Part shown: positions 45,001-53,826 of the stretch, piece by piece
Layout: each line of letters begins with the position of its first letter
How positions within the stretch are numbered: position 1 is the first letter of the stretch
Notes under the pieces: model-generated
What the model saw: only the letters and a program-made list of their open reading frames with translations
What the model was told of the DNA's origin: nothing
The model's database searches: none
Source: JAFTYO01 sp045644765
Lineage (GTDB): Bacteria > Pseudomonadota > Alphaproteobacteria > RF32 > CAG-239
NCBI GenBank assembly: GCA_045644765.1
Contig: JAZRHM010000009.1
Coordinates: 1 to 64,000 of the forward strand
Length of the DNA: 64,000 nt
Direction of reading: 5' to 3'
Position numbers and translations under genes: made by a program

Positions 45001-46306
45001 TTAATATATTTCCAACTACAGAATTATCAATTGAATATACATATCCATATGGAGATATACGATAAGGAACATTGGACGATTTAAATTCAGAACCTATTCC
45101 GCTTAAACCTAATATATTATTTGAAGAATTAACAACTTGAACATGCCCAATCTTTGAACCTAACATTCTTCCTATGTTATCATACGCATGATTACCTTGC
45201 ACATATCCCAGTAAAGCACCGCTTGTAGAAACTACTGTTCCGTTACGCAGTGTTGAAGCAACAAAATTACCTAAATAATCAAAAACAGGGCCGGCATATG
45301 ATACTTGTCCTATCACTTTACCATTATCATTGTATATAAAACCTTTAGCCCCGACACGACCTATAATATCACGAGCTCTAGCAACCTTACCTTCCGGCAA
45401 TATGCGTCCTAAATATTTTCCTTTTAAATCAGTAGCTGTTGCCATAATCTCAACATTAAAGCCGATAACTTTACCTTCTTCATTGATAATTTTATCATCA
45501 GCTCTAAGTTTTCCTGTTATCTTACCACTTTTTATAACTTCGCCATTATATGATACTACACCTAAATAATTGCCGATATTATCAAACGCATATCCATTTG
45601 TAACGGTTTTACCTATAACTTGATAATTTTCATTATACACATATCCGTTTGCATGAACTGATCCGATAATCTTTGTATCAAAATCTGTAACTTTGCCACC
45701 GGGTGAAATACTACCTATAAACTTACCATCTGAAGACACAACCATTTTAGATGATATAAGACGTCCATCCAAAGTATATCCTGTGCCATTATTACGGTAA
45801 GCATACCCTAAAGGAGATACAAAACCAATATTTTGACCTTCCATGCTTATATACAAACCATCACCCGTTAAACGTCCTACTGTTTTTCCTTCGTCATCAT
45901 AAATAAGCCCCGGATACAAAACAGAGCCTAAAACATTATAAGAATCATCAACAACTAAAGCATTTGGTAAAACTTTAGCTATTATTTTACCGGTCGGAAG
46001 TCTGACTGTACCATCATTATTTACCTTACCGAGCAATCTGTTATCATTACCGATTGCAACACCTTGAGGAACTATACCACCGATTATATCACCTTTATTA
46101 TTGACTATAAAACTATCAGCTGTGATTTTACCGATAACATTATTCTGCATTCCTATAACTGAACCGTCAGGTATAACCTTTCCTATAACATCACCATTAA
46201 AATCTATTGCAGTAATTTCATTTGCATAAGCAGAGCTTGTAAGAGATATAGCTCCAATAACAAATACTTTTAAAACCGTTTTTATTTTATTTAATACACC
46301 GAACAC
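42020..46306 (-). CDS. virB10: VirB10-domain protein with a long repeat region and a signal peptide
   Basis: 1428 residues from a GTG start at 46306. GGAG stands 8 bp before the GTG, which is only 1 bp after the upstream stop; the longer ATG start would lack this site. Signal peptide KTVLKVFVIGAISLTSSAYA, then 17-residue repeats to about residue 945 and two more near 1000. A VirB10/TrbI C-terminal domain follows (about 1080-1320: IPAGSRVMGEM, ILWTRLIRPDGSAFEFAD, GALGYLDEQLL, VPAGTRVIIYPKVDLWL), then a Pro/Ser-rich tail. Normal VirB10 proteins are about 400 residues with an inner-membrane helix; here that helix is replaced by a cleavable signal. Confidence 0.88.
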   Translation of the reverse strand: MFGVLNKIKTVLKVFVIGAISLTSSAYANEITAIDFNGDVIGKVIPDGSVIGMQNNVIGKITADSFIVNNKGDIIGGIVPQGVAIGNDNRLLGKVNNDGTVRLPTGKIIAKVLPNALVVDDSYNVLGSVLYPGLIYDDEGKTVGRLTGDGLYISMEGQNIGFVSPLGYAYRNNGTGYTLDGRLISSKMVVSSDGKFIGSISPGGKVTDFDTKIIGSVHANGYVYNENYQVIGKTVTNGYAFDNIGNYLGVVSYNGEVIKSGKITGKLRADDKIINEEGKVIGFNVEIMATATDLKGKYLGRILPEGKVARARDIIGRVGAKGFIYNDNGKVIGQVSYAGPVFDYLGNFVASTLRNGTVVSTSGALLGYVQGNHAYDNIGRMLGSKIGHVQVVNSSNNILGLSGIGSEFKSSNVPYRISPYGYVYSIDNSVVGNILNLSALYKEDGTISGYLGINGQVEGIPTEKEAKINQFGMIVDPSDEILGYKIDAYYAVQANGMLLGYLAENNMITDDKFSVIAKIVPENKAVVSTSVIDDKLMPVIGYTGKNYIAVGFNGNMLGYAQYDGQVLDFQKNMIGTVVENDLVLGVDKSILGKLVGFSNVVSDDCSFLGIVSTKGDVRNTRDMVVGKILSNGQVVSETSIVHGFTPLKGVVLDFKGKNIGTVNILGRVLNYANADMGCIRSDGRLYNSENVFKGAVVQPSPVISYENAIVGRILSSGKVVDINNKMIGYVLPNGNVMSTDGNKVVGMAFKYKFAFDKDNNFLGRVNDNAEVVSNDNKVLAKVRHDGSVFSGRNEIGYALYDVYIYDENGKAIGYITKGGTVNGFSGNKLGQSDRGFLVDKNYNIVGRGSRDYFLRNSTNEIVGELLINGEMVDNTQSVIGNLLGNGEIRNDEGKLIAKAQYLQYYNVQKVASVKPSENKDSNIKIGEIVAPTHTSDIDQDSDFIFEEDGTDSSGDRTEAKIGKYGLKAIGIALTPDGNYLGDILQNNDVIDKLGNLIGKKMPDGLIIDDQGGLIGVEEVNKTSADKMFVPSGSFGDGAAYGVGNQPNNLGPGGGYGAGERYDPVRAQILNETQNVRRSELSMAKVSTGFSKKAFDGTQPSWDKVPRKIASWRVDMSEMILADKPIPAVLSRTLMSGAENVPVTAIVERNVYAEVGRNIIIPAGSRVMGEMNSFGSGDDGSGGGAVRVNILWTRLIRPDGSAFEFADAQTGDAQGKAGALGYLDEQLLKKYTLPIFTELLTDATAFMMAAGENSSDGDGGSTQDTKSEAATDARQNFLSGMKQIFEQILNNKTNIKSVAYVPAGTRVIIYPKVDLWLRTAERELEEAKDESVAPTTFTNDQDSPEHMGKNKKNSTPNSSGGSTVEVYGGTESDAQPSGIKLVEDEPPSKKNQQKPMPSYAAVPQNTGGMMSPTSPPPSGNSAGSAAVLY
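43270..46210 (-). repeat. 17-residue (51-bp) tandem repeats in the VirB10-domain protein
   Basis: The consensus is close to IGxVxxDGxVxDxxGxx. The copies are strongly diverged at DNA level, with insertions, so the array is older or less homogenised than that in the upstream gene. The pattern suggests short paired beta-strands per unit. Confidence 0.85.
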
Positions 46307-46307
46307 T

Positions 46308-49300
46308 TTAGTTTCTCCGATTTTGTGCAACTTCTTGCAATGCATATCCTGCTACTTGCTTATCTAAATTGATAAACGAGCCATTGCTTTTCAAATATCC
46401 TATTTCTTTTCCATCAACACTTACAACTTTTGCTTTTGAATTTAAGTAGCCTAAGTATTGTCCGTCTCCAGAAAGAATTGCAGTTCCTATTTTATAGATT
46501 GTTCCAACAACATTATTTTGATTATCTACTGCTAAACCTGATGACAACGCTTTACCTACTAAACCACCATCAGAATTTTTTATTGTTCCATCAAAAGAAA
46601 CAAAACCCATTATTTTATCTTGATTATTAATAGCAATATCTCCACTCACAATCTCTCCGATAATTCTACCTTCATCGTTGCTTACTTTTCCATCCGGATA
46701 TGCGCTTCCGATTATAACATTCTTAGTATTAACTACCGTTCCATCAGGTAAAACTGATCCTATTATATTGCCGGCAAAATCAATTACTGTTCCTCTTTTC
46801 AACACGCTTAAATTTTTATCTGTTATGCCCCCTGGAAGAACAAAAGTTACAAAAGAACCGTTTAAATCCATAAGTTCTCCCAATGCGTTTATATATCCTC
46901 TGTATACACCAAATAAATCAACAACCGGAAGCTCTTCGATCCTTTCGCCTAAAACTTTATGATTACTATCAAATACTAAACCACTACCATTTTCATAAGC
47001 GACTGTTTGCCCCTGCTGATTTACAACAATTCCGTTCTTTAAAACATAACCGATATATGATCCGTCATAACCAATTGCAGCGCCTGTTTTAACTAAAGCA
47101 CCAAGATATTCACCTTTATCACTAAACCATCTGCCTTCAGTATCTGCTTTACCTAAAACTTTTCCAAAACGATCAACAATAGTTCCATCATAATTAATAA
47201 ACCCTGCCTTATCTCCTGCATCTGTCGATACATTGCCTAAAGGCAAAATTTTCCCTACAACAGAATTATAAAAACTATACCCATCTCCATATATCTTATC
47301 TACGGCAACGCCTTTATTATCATAGACATTACCATCAGCAAAAACTCTTCCTATTTCTTCAGATGAAGAATTAATGACCCTGTTATATTCTGGTAGCGCA
47401 ATACCTATAATCTTATTTTTTTCATTAACAACATATTTGTGTAGGAAAAGTTTTGCTCCCGGATAATCTTTTAGAGTAAATGTCCCATCATTTTTAAATA
47501 CGGTCAGGAGCTTTCCTTTCATATCAAAAACATAAAATTTATCCACCATTTTTCCCAAATAAGCACCATCAAAGCTAAAAGCTTCACCACTGGGAGCAAC
47601 ACAGCCTATAGGTTTAGACAATGATGAAATAATCTGCCCATTCGGATCAAGTCTGCCAACAATATTTCCATTAGCGGAAACAATTGCCTTATATTCTGCG
47701 ACCCTGCCGATAACTTCACCTTGTTCGTTTAACACTGTTCCGTCAGGATTTGTACAACCTACATAATTTTCATTATTTTTCACAATGCCTTGTTCATTAG
47801 CATGGCCCAAATAATTACACTCAGAATCAAAGACTTTACCGGTTTTCACTGGATGACCTAAATATACACCTGTTTCACTGAAAACACTTCCGTCCATATG
47901 CACTCTGTATGGCTTTTCTTCACTATTTTTAATAATTTTACCATTTTTTCCGAGTGTGCCGACATCATGACAACCCCAACCTACAATCATACCGCCTTTA
48001 ACGCCTTTACCAATATACTTGGCACCGGTATTGTCTTTTATTAATCCATTTGGCAGAATACGTCCTACAACTACGCCTCTATCATCTTTTATTTCACCAT
48101 TATCAGAAACTAAACCCAAAAGATCTCCTGTCGGCCCAATAGGAATTAAGTCAGCTTTAACTACAGAACCAATACCAACTCTGCTATAAGAAACAACATT
48201 ACCATTTTTATCAACAGCACCTATAACATTTCCGTTTTTATCAACTGCATTGCCATTTGCATCAATATATCCGATAACATTACCTTTTTCGTCAACAACT
48301 AAATTAGCGTGATCTCCGGCTTTTCCTATGATATTACCCTCATCATCTACTATAGTTCCATCATCTTGCATTTTGCCGATAATATTGCCATTAAAATCAA
48401 CAACATTACCATTTTCATCAATATATCCTATAACATTTCCATCTTTATCATAAGCCAGTCTTCTTGATGCTCCCATTTTGCCGGCAGATGCATACACATC
48501 TCCTTTTTCATCAACAAAGCCTACTCTTTTACCATCTTTACCGATTACTTCTTTTTCTTTATTTATATATCCGACAACATTACCGGATTCATCAACAGCA
48601 ACATCTGCACTTCCACCAAGTTTAGCATAAACAACACCATCGGCTCCGATGAACGTTCCGTCATCTTGCATTTTTCCTAAAACAGAACCGTCAGAATTTA
48701 AGATGGTGCCATCTTCCAAAATTTTACCCAACAACGTTCCATCTGCATTCAAAAATGCCTTTTCATCACTTACAGAACCGATAACATTACCATTAGCATC
48801 AACAACTGTGCCATCGGGAAGAACCTTACCTATAACGTTACCATTCATATCAACAACTGTTCCATCTGGCAGTGTCATACCAATAAGGTTGCCTTCTTTA
48901 TCGTAAACTAAATTATTATCACTTAACGTGCCTACGAGTTTTCCGTCTGCGCCGACTAAATCTTTTTCTCCATATACTTTACCTATGATTTCACCATTAT
49001 TACCGATTACACTTCCTTTATCAATTTTCTGACCTAAAACATTTCCTTCATTATCTGTTAAGGAACCATCAGAATTTACTGTGTATAGGTGATTTCCATC
49101 TTTATCCAATACTTGACCATCAGCTTTCTTAACACCTATAATATTCCCGTTTTCATCATATACTGCTTTATCTGTACTTGCAGTTCCAATATTTTTCCCA
49201 TCTTTATCTACAACTTTACCATCAGCTTTTTTTGCACCGATCAATTTACCGTTTTCATCATATACTGCTTTATCTGTACTTGCTTTTCCGACTTTTTTAC

Positions 49301-51206
49301 CTTCTTTATTTATTATACTTCCATCAGCTTTTTTTGCACCGATAATATTACCTTTTTCATCATAAACAACTTTATCATTGCTGACTTCCCCGACAACCTT
49401 GCCACTTTTATCAACTACCGTACCATCTGCTTGTGATTTTCCGACAACATTGCCTTTTTCATCCACAACTGTGCCATCTGATAAAACTTTTCCTACTATA
49501 TTACCTTTGTCATCGTAGACAATTTTTTCATCTCCGACAACACCCATAATATTGCCTTTATCATCGTAAGCCACACTCTTATCACTGGCTAAACCGACTA
49601 TATTACCATTATCGTCATAAACCACTGTCTCATCACTTGCAGAACCTAAGATGTTTCCATCTTTATCAACAAAAGTTTCTTTATCAATCTGAGTACCTAT
49701 TTTATTACCTTCAAAATCTACTACTTTACCGCTTTCATCAACATAGCCTATCACTTTACCATCGTCATCATAAGCCATTGTCTTTTTCTGTCCGACTCTA
49801 CCGATTTTTTGTTGATCAATTGTATAGACTTCACCATTTTCATCAACATAACCAACAACATTACCTTCGGTATCCACAATAGAATTATCAGGCATAATAA
49901 CACCCAATACATTACCATTTTCATCAACAGCAGTTTTTCCCGATTGACTTACATGGCCTATTACATTTCCATTTATATCTACAACTTCACCTGTTTCTGT
50001 CAGTCGGCCAATAACATTACCCTGACTATCGACGACAGTTCCATCATCCAAAACTCTTCCTATGATGTTACCGTTATCATCATAAACATATCCGGCATCA
50101 ACACTTTTACCAAGCACATTACCTTCCGAATCAACGACGGTTCCATCGGCTAACAATTTTCCTATTGCATTACCTTTAAAATCGACAGCCACTTCATCAG
50201 GCGTTACATACCCGATAATATTACCATTTTCATCATAAATTAGCTTTTTATTGCCAGCAACACCAATAATATTACCTTCATCATCTACAACTAAACCATC
50301 TGAATTAACTCTTCCGACTATATTACCGTTTTCGTCTCTAACATACCCATCATCATCTATGTAGCCGATTACATTTCCGTCAGGGTCATAAGCAACTCTC
50401 ATTTTTGATGTATCTACACCTACGGTACCTATAACATTGCCATTCTCATCGACAACTGTTCCATCTTCTTGTACTCGGCCTATTATATTACCTTTTTCAT
50501 CTACTACTGTTCCATCAGGTAAAACCCTACCAATAATATTCCCATTAGCATCCCTTACTACTTTTGCTCCAATATCCCCACCAAAACCTTTTGGAGCAGT
50601 GTCGCAATAATTACAATCTTCTTTAACGATAGCTTTTCCTTCTACCGGAATTTTTTGAGCTTTAGCATTTGACGCGCTTACATTTGTTTCATGCCATGAT
50701 ACAATAAAATTATTCTGCACATTTCCAGATACAACCGGTGCCCATTTCATAGTAACGTTACAAGTCTGATTACCTCTAAGCTCAGCACTGGTACAACCAT
50801 CTTGATAACTAAAACCATCAAACGGTGGCTCAGCCAATTTAACCGAAACCACACGTATTGATTTTTTACCATTTGTACCAATTGTTAATACATTTTTTGC
50901 TTCCGTACCTAAAACAACTTGCCCCATATTAATCGGATCTGGTGTTGTTGTTATAGGTATCTCAACATCTTCAACATCATCGAATTCTATAACGTCAGAC
51001 ATCAACGCATTATTATCTTCCACACCTAACGCATCTTCATCCTCAGTGAAAACAAACTCTTGTTGTTCTTGGACTTCAGACCCACTGGAAAACAACAATA
51101 GCAAACCAAATAGAAAGACAACAAAAGATGTTATACCAACTATTAATATAATTCGATTAGTTTTACGAACATAACGTTCTGACGATGTTAAGACTTCTTT
51201 ACTCAT
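46308..51206 (-). CDS. Giant inner-membrane-anchored repeat protein, apparent VirB10 partner
   Basis: 1632 residues. One membrane helix (about 18-42, IILIVGITSFVVFLFGLLLLF) after a short basic cytoplasmic start gives the N-in topology of VirB10. An acidic linker, an Ig-like domain (about 75-195) with Cys pairs, and then about 80 copies of a 17-residue repeat fill the rest. There is no VirB10 C-terminal domain; that is in the next gene. Its ATG overlaps the virB9 stop by 4 bp, and the next gene starts 1 bp after its stop, so all three are translated in series. It looks like the anchor half of a divided VirB10. Confidence 0.8.
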   Translation of the reverse strand: MSKEVLTSSERYVRKTNRIILIVGITSFVVFLFGLLLLFSSGSEVQEQQEFVFTEDEDALGVEDNNALMSDVIEFDDVEDVEIPITTTPDPINMGQVVLGTEAKNVLTIGTNGKKSIRVVSVKLAEPPFDGFSYQDGCTSAELRGNQTCNVTMKWAPVVSGNVQNNFIVSWHETNVSASNAKAQKIPVEGKAIVKEDCNYCDTAPKGFGGDIGAKVVRDANGNIIGRVLPDGTVVDEKGNIIGRVQEDGTVVDENGNVIGTVGVDTSKMRVAYDPDGNVIGYIDDDGYVRDENGNIVGRVNSDGLVVDDEGNIIGVAGNKKLIYDENGNIIGYVTPDEVAVDFKGNAIGKLLADGTVVDSEGNVLGKSVDAGYVYDDNGNIIGRVLDDGTVVDSQGNVIGRLTETGEVVDINGNVIGHVSQSGKTAVDENGNVLGVIMPDNSIVDTEGNVVGYVDENGEVYTIDQQKIGRVGQKKTMAYDDDGKVIGYVDESGKVVDFEGNKIGTQIDKETFVDKDGNILGSASDETVVYDDNGNIVGLASDKSVAYDDKGNIMGVVGDEKIVYDDKGNIVGKVLSDGTVVDEKGNVVGKSQADGTVVDKSGKVVGEVSNDKVVYDEKGNIIGAKKADGSIINKEGKKVGKASTDKAVYDENGKLIGAKKADGKVVDKDGKNIGTASTDKAVYDENGNIIGVKKADGQVLDKDGNHLYTVNSDGSLTDNEGNVLGQKIDKGSVIGNNGEIIGKVYGEKDLVGADGKLVGTLSDNNLVYDKEGNLIGMTLPDGTVVDMNGNVIGKVLPDGTVVDANGNVIGSVSDEKAFLNADGTLLGKILEDGTILNSDGSVLGKMQDDGTFIGADGVVYAKLGGSADVAVDESGNVVGYINKEKEVIGKDGKRVGFVDEKGDVYASAGKMGASRRLAYDKDGNVIGYIDENGNVVDFNGNIIGKMQDDGTIVDDEGNIIGKAGDHANLVVDEKGNVIGYIDANGNAVDKNGNVIGAVDKNGNVVSYSRVGIGSVVKADLIPIGPTGDLLGLVSDNGEIKDDRGVVVGRILPNGLIKDNTGAKYIGKGVKGGMIVGWGCHDVGTLGKNGKIIKNSEEKPYRVHMDGSVFSETGVYLGHPVKTGKVFDSECNYLGHANEQGIVKNNENYVGCTNPDGTVLNEQGEVIGRVAEYKAIVSANGNIVGRLDPNGQIISSLSKPIGCVAPSGEAFSFDGAYLGKMVDKFYVFDMKGKLLTVFKNDGTFTLKDYPGAKLFLHKYVVNEKNKIIGIALPEYNRVINSSSEEIGRVFADGNVYDNKGVAVDKIYGDGYSFYNSVVGKILPLGNVSTDAGDKAGFINYDGTIVDRFGKVLGKADTEGRWFSDKGEYLGALVKTGAAIGYDGSYIGYVLKNGIVVNQQGQTVAYENGSGLVFDSNHKVLGERIEELPVVDLFGVYRGYINALGELMDLNGSFVTFVLPGGITDKNLSVLKRGTVIDFAGNIIGSVLPDGTVVNTKNVIIGSAYPDGKVSNDEGRIIGEIVSGDIAINNQDKIMGFVSFDGTIKNSDGGLVGKALSSGLAVDNQNNVVGTIYKIGTAILSGDGQYLGYLNSKAKVVSVDGKEIGYLKSNGSFINLDKQVAGYALQEVAQNRRN
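46330..50590 (-). repeat. 17-residue (51-bp) tandem repeats in the giant anchor protein
   Basis: Units such as IIGRVLPDGTVVDEKGN and IIGRVQEDGTVVDENGN follow each other with period 17. Copies between about 48.2 and 50.6 kb are near-identical in protein and similar in DNA, while those from 46.3 to 48.1 kb are degenerate. In-frame length change by 51-bp units would be tolerated. Confidence 0.9.
50621..50984 (-). other. Ig-like (choice-of-anchor/MSP-type) domain in the anchor protein
   Basis: Residues about 75-195 show the layout NMGQVVLGTEAKNVLTI, DGFSYQDGC, NQTCNVTMKWAPVVSG, which resembles the ASPM-SPD-2-Hydin/choice-of-anchor group of Ig folds in periplasmic proteins. Assignment by pattern only. 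Confidence 0.5.
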
Positions 51207-52855
51207 TGTATCCTTACCACACTACAGAATACTCCATTACGGCCAAGTTGACTACATATTTCATCACCCACATCTATAGACTCCACAGGGCCTATTCTTA
51301 GATGGAACAGCTCTTTACCTTGTCCGTCTGCAGGAGCATCAACAGAATAAAACGGCTGATAACCTCCCAATACAGAGTTATACTTCTTTGATAGTTCATG
51401 CCATAAATCTTCTAAATTATCTACATCAGCATCAGTTCCTAATTCAACCGAAATACTGACAGCGCTCTCATCTTCAAAACCTCTATTTAAACGATAACCA
51501 TGCATTGCGCCTTGATTCATTGTTGCGCCACCATTTAAACCAACATTCTGAGCATTTCCTCTTTTCATTAACGATTGTTTAGCATATTCAGGAATTAATA
51601 ATTCTCCGTTTGGTCCCATTTTAACAACAATTTCTCCGTTTAATTTCTCCGATGAAGAGCTTTTTGCAGAAGCACCATCTGACTTATTATTGTGGTCCAT
51701 TGTAATTGATGATGAAATAGGTGCCACGTTAACTTCCGGTTCGGGAACCTTTCGGTTAACATCAATCAAATCAAAACCTTGAACAACCCCTTCTGCCTTT
51801 GTTTTAATTCCTCCTGAACCGGGCATAGCTGCAGGAACATTCCACTCATTACTTTCAGCAACTTGAGCATATTCAAGCCCATAATCATCTGAACGGCGTT
51901 GTTTTATACAAACCAGACGTTTTCCGTTTCTTAAAACCAAATCGCCTATACCTTCAACAATAATCAACCTATTATCCGGACCTGCCGTTCTAAATCCGAC
52001 CGGAGTTTCAACTCTTTCAACAATCAAGGTAACAATCGGGCGTTGCATCATTGTTAATGCTCTTTCTCCAAAATCAATGTATGTGAAAATATCATCACGC
52101 CATACTCGCTCAGGAGCAATTACAACATCATCCGGATTAGGGACATAAACTTCCAAATCGAAACGGAACTTTGTCGGATCTAGCGGAAGATTTTTAATCC
52201 AATCGTCTTTTTGATTTCTTTTTGTAAAAGTAGAAGCTACAGATTTACCGGAAGTTCTATCACTAGCATTAACACGTCCGCCGAAACCACCGGCTGCACC
52301 TAAAGAACCAGATTCATTTGAGCCGTCTACCACTTCAATATCTATGAGAGAATTGGTTAACCTTTCCGTATTAAAACCTTCACTTTTTGCATAAAACACA
52401 TATTTATTACCTGAACGGCCAAATACGATAATGTTTGTATCCACACCAAAACCATTCTGCGGATATAGTAAAAGAGTGTTAGGACCAGAAATTTCTGCTC
52501 TAAATTTATTACTATCACCAATATAGACATCTTCTAACATTTCCCACTCAGGAAAATTAAGTAAGGTCATCATTCCTTCTCTCAAGCGCAAAGGCAAAAC
52601 CAAATCAGGCGCCCAATAATATTTCGAATAAGCTGGTTTTGTTTGCCCTTCTCCTAAATTTTGTAGAGGATCCAACCACGCACTTTGTGTCATACCCATA
52701 GACCCCATAGCATAACTCATATTCATAGGCTGATACTGGCCTTGAGCATTATTTGCTGTTTGATCGAGACTATTAGTAGTAACTTGAGCCCTAGCATAAC
52801 CGGACACAAAAACCAACATCAAAACAGGAACTATATTAGTCAATATTTTTTTCAT
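51203..52855 (-). CDS. virB9: VirB9 with C-terminal SPOR-like domain
   Basis: 550 residues, about twice normal VirB9. A signal peptide (NIVPVLMLVFVSGYARA), the N-terminal VirB9 domain (LLNFPEWEMLEDVYIGD, GPNTLLLYPQNG, NIIVFGRSGNKYVFYA) and the C-terminal VirB9 domain (APERVWRDDIFTYIDFG, NRLIIVEGIGDLVLRNGKR) are clear, with a Gly/Ser-rich insert between them. After a linker, residues 465-550 resemble a SPOR domain (LWHELSKKYNSVLGG, FHLRIGPVESIDVGDEIC). VirB9 forms the outer-membrane core ring with VirB7 and VirB10. Encoded between virB8 copy 1 and the anchor gene. Confidence 0.87.
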   Translation of the reverse strand: MKKILTNIVPVLMLVFVSGYARAQVTTNSLDQTANNAQGQYQPMNMSYAMGSMGMTQSAWLDPLQNLGEGQTKPAYSKYYWAPDLVLPLRLREGMMTLLNFPEWEMLEDVYIGDSNKFRAEISGPNTLLLYPQNGFGVDTNIIVFGRSGNKYVFYAKSEGFNTERLTNSLIDIEVVDGSNESGSLGAAGGFGGRVNASDRTSGKSVASTFTKRNQKDDWIKNLPLDPTKFRFDLEVYVPNPDDVVIAPERVWRDDIFTYIDFGERALTMMQRPIVTLIVERVETPVGFRTAGPDNRLIIVEGIGDLVLRNGKRLVCIKQRRSDDYGLEYAQVAESNEWNVPAAMPGSGGIKTKAEGVVQGFDLIDVNRKVPEPEVNVAPISSSITMDHNNKSDGASAKSSSSEKLNGEIVVKMGPNGELLIPEYAKQSLMKRGNAQNVGLNGGATMNQGAMHGYRLNRGFEDESAVSISVELGTDADVDNLEDLWHELSKKYNSVLGGYQPFYSVDAPADGQGKELFHLRIGPVESIDVGDEICSQLGRNGVFCSVVRIQ

Positions 52856-52870
52856 TTTCCATCACACCTT

Positions 52871-53620
52871 TTAATCTGTCTTATTTCGACGACTTGAATA
52901 TCTTACAACTGTAAAACCTATAGGATTATTAAGTCTTTCACCATATTTAACATTCTTCTTACGATATCCAATCCTCAACGAAGCCACCCAATATTCAATC
53001 TGGGGAGCCGAAGAGGATGGATACATATCTCTGGTTTCGTATTCAACTTGCCACAAACCACGGCCTAACTCATTTACAGTCATAATTCTGACAGATCTGG
53101 TTAAACCTTTATTCTTAATAGTTTCTAAAACCTTATTTGCCGTTTTTTCAACAAAAGCCTGATATACCGCTGAAGAAGACATTTCCTCAACAGGGCCTCC
53201 AGGCATCCAACGAGATTCCATTTCACGAACATTATTCGAAAAAGCACTGCGCATAAGCACATATTCTCGAACAAAAACCTCTGTAATTTCTTGCTTATCC
53301 TCCATATTTGCAACCGGCTGAATATCATAAACTTGCTCTTGTTTATTCTCGAAAGTTAAAATAAACGGCTCTAGCCTATACAGAGGTAGTATTTGCGTAA
53401 TAGCCAATAAAAGAATCAAGTTACAGCATAAACTTATAGCAACTATTACAGCAAAAGCTCTTGCTGTCCATAAATATCTGCGTTCTGACGCATTAACAAT
53501 AACATCATCATTATACCGATGATTATTTTGAGGAGGAGTTCTTCGTGTAGTTTGCACAGAATTTCCTCTATTAGATATCAGACGCTGTTGCGTATTATTT
53601 ATACCTAAATGTTCAGCCAT
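52871..53620 (-). CDS. virB8: VirB8-type inner-membrane T4SS protein, copy 1
   Basis: 249 residues. A basic cytoplasmic start, one membrane helix (about 52-75, AFAVIVAISLCCNLILLLA) and a periplasmic NTF2-like domain with LPLYRLEPFIL, FVREYVLMR, YWVASLRIGYRKK and the family-defining NPIGFTVVRYS. VirB8 nucleates the inner-membrane complex as dimers. It lies between the VirB7-like lipoprotein and virB9, the usual slot. The domain is related to copy 2 (53959-54717), but the two differ widely in sequence. Confidence 0.92.
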   Translation of the reverse strand: MAEHLGINNTQQRLISNRGNSVQTTRRTPPQNNHRYNDDVIVNASERRYLWTARAFAVIVAISLCCNLILLLAITQILPLYRLEPFILTFENKQEQVYDIQPVANMEDKQEITEVFVREYVLMRSAFSNNVREMESRWMPGGPVEEMSSSAVYQAFVEKTANKVLETIKNKGLTRSVRIMTVNELGRGLWQVEYETRDMYPSSSAPQIEYWVASLRIGYRKKNVKYGERLNNPIGFTVVRYSSRRNKTD

Positions 53621-53630
53621 GTTACATACC

Positions 53631-53810
53631 TTATATAGTTGCTACAAACCAATCAGGAAGTGTATGCGGAAGTTCAACTTCTATACACGCACATGGTGAT
53701 AATTTAAGCTCATTAACATCTTTTCCGACGCCAACCGGTTCTGGCTCATAATATGAACCACAAGCGGATATAAACATCAACATCAGAAATAAAACTAAAT
53801 TTTTACTCAT
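53631..53810 (-). CDS. VirB7-like small lipoprotein, 59 residues
   Basis: Read from ATG at 53810: lipoprotein signal MSKNLVLFLMLMFISAC (lipobox ISAC, Cys17), then EPEPVGVGKDV and a short end with LSPCACIEVELPHTLPDWF. VirB7 proteins are similarly tiny lipoproteins whose C-terminal part binds VirB9, and the gene sits directly upstream of virB8-virB9. The Cys40 and Cys42 pair could make disulfides with a core protein, as known for Agrobacterium VirB7-VirB9. A near-consensus promoter lies just upstream. Confidence 0.7.
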   Translation of the reverse strand: MSKNLVLFLMLMFISACGSYYEPEPVGVGKDVNELKLSPCACIEVELPHTLPDWFVATI

Positions 53811-53826
53811 TGCAATGTTCCTTATA

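Noticed and set aside
46308..46345. A frameshift or programmed slippage joining the two giant repeat genes
   Set aside because: The 38-bp overlap disappears when the GTG at 46306 with its Shine-Dalgarno sequence and following signal peptide is used as the start.
49089..50153. Several open frames on the plus strand across the repeat region
   Set aside because: They arise because the repeats lack stop codons on the opposite strand; they have low-complexity Ile/Phe/Tyr-rich products and no ribosome sites.
46330..50590. A CRISPR array or non-coding satellite, because of regular 51-bp repeats
   Set aside because: The repeats are contiguous, without spacers, in one open frame, and vary by codon-compatible changes.
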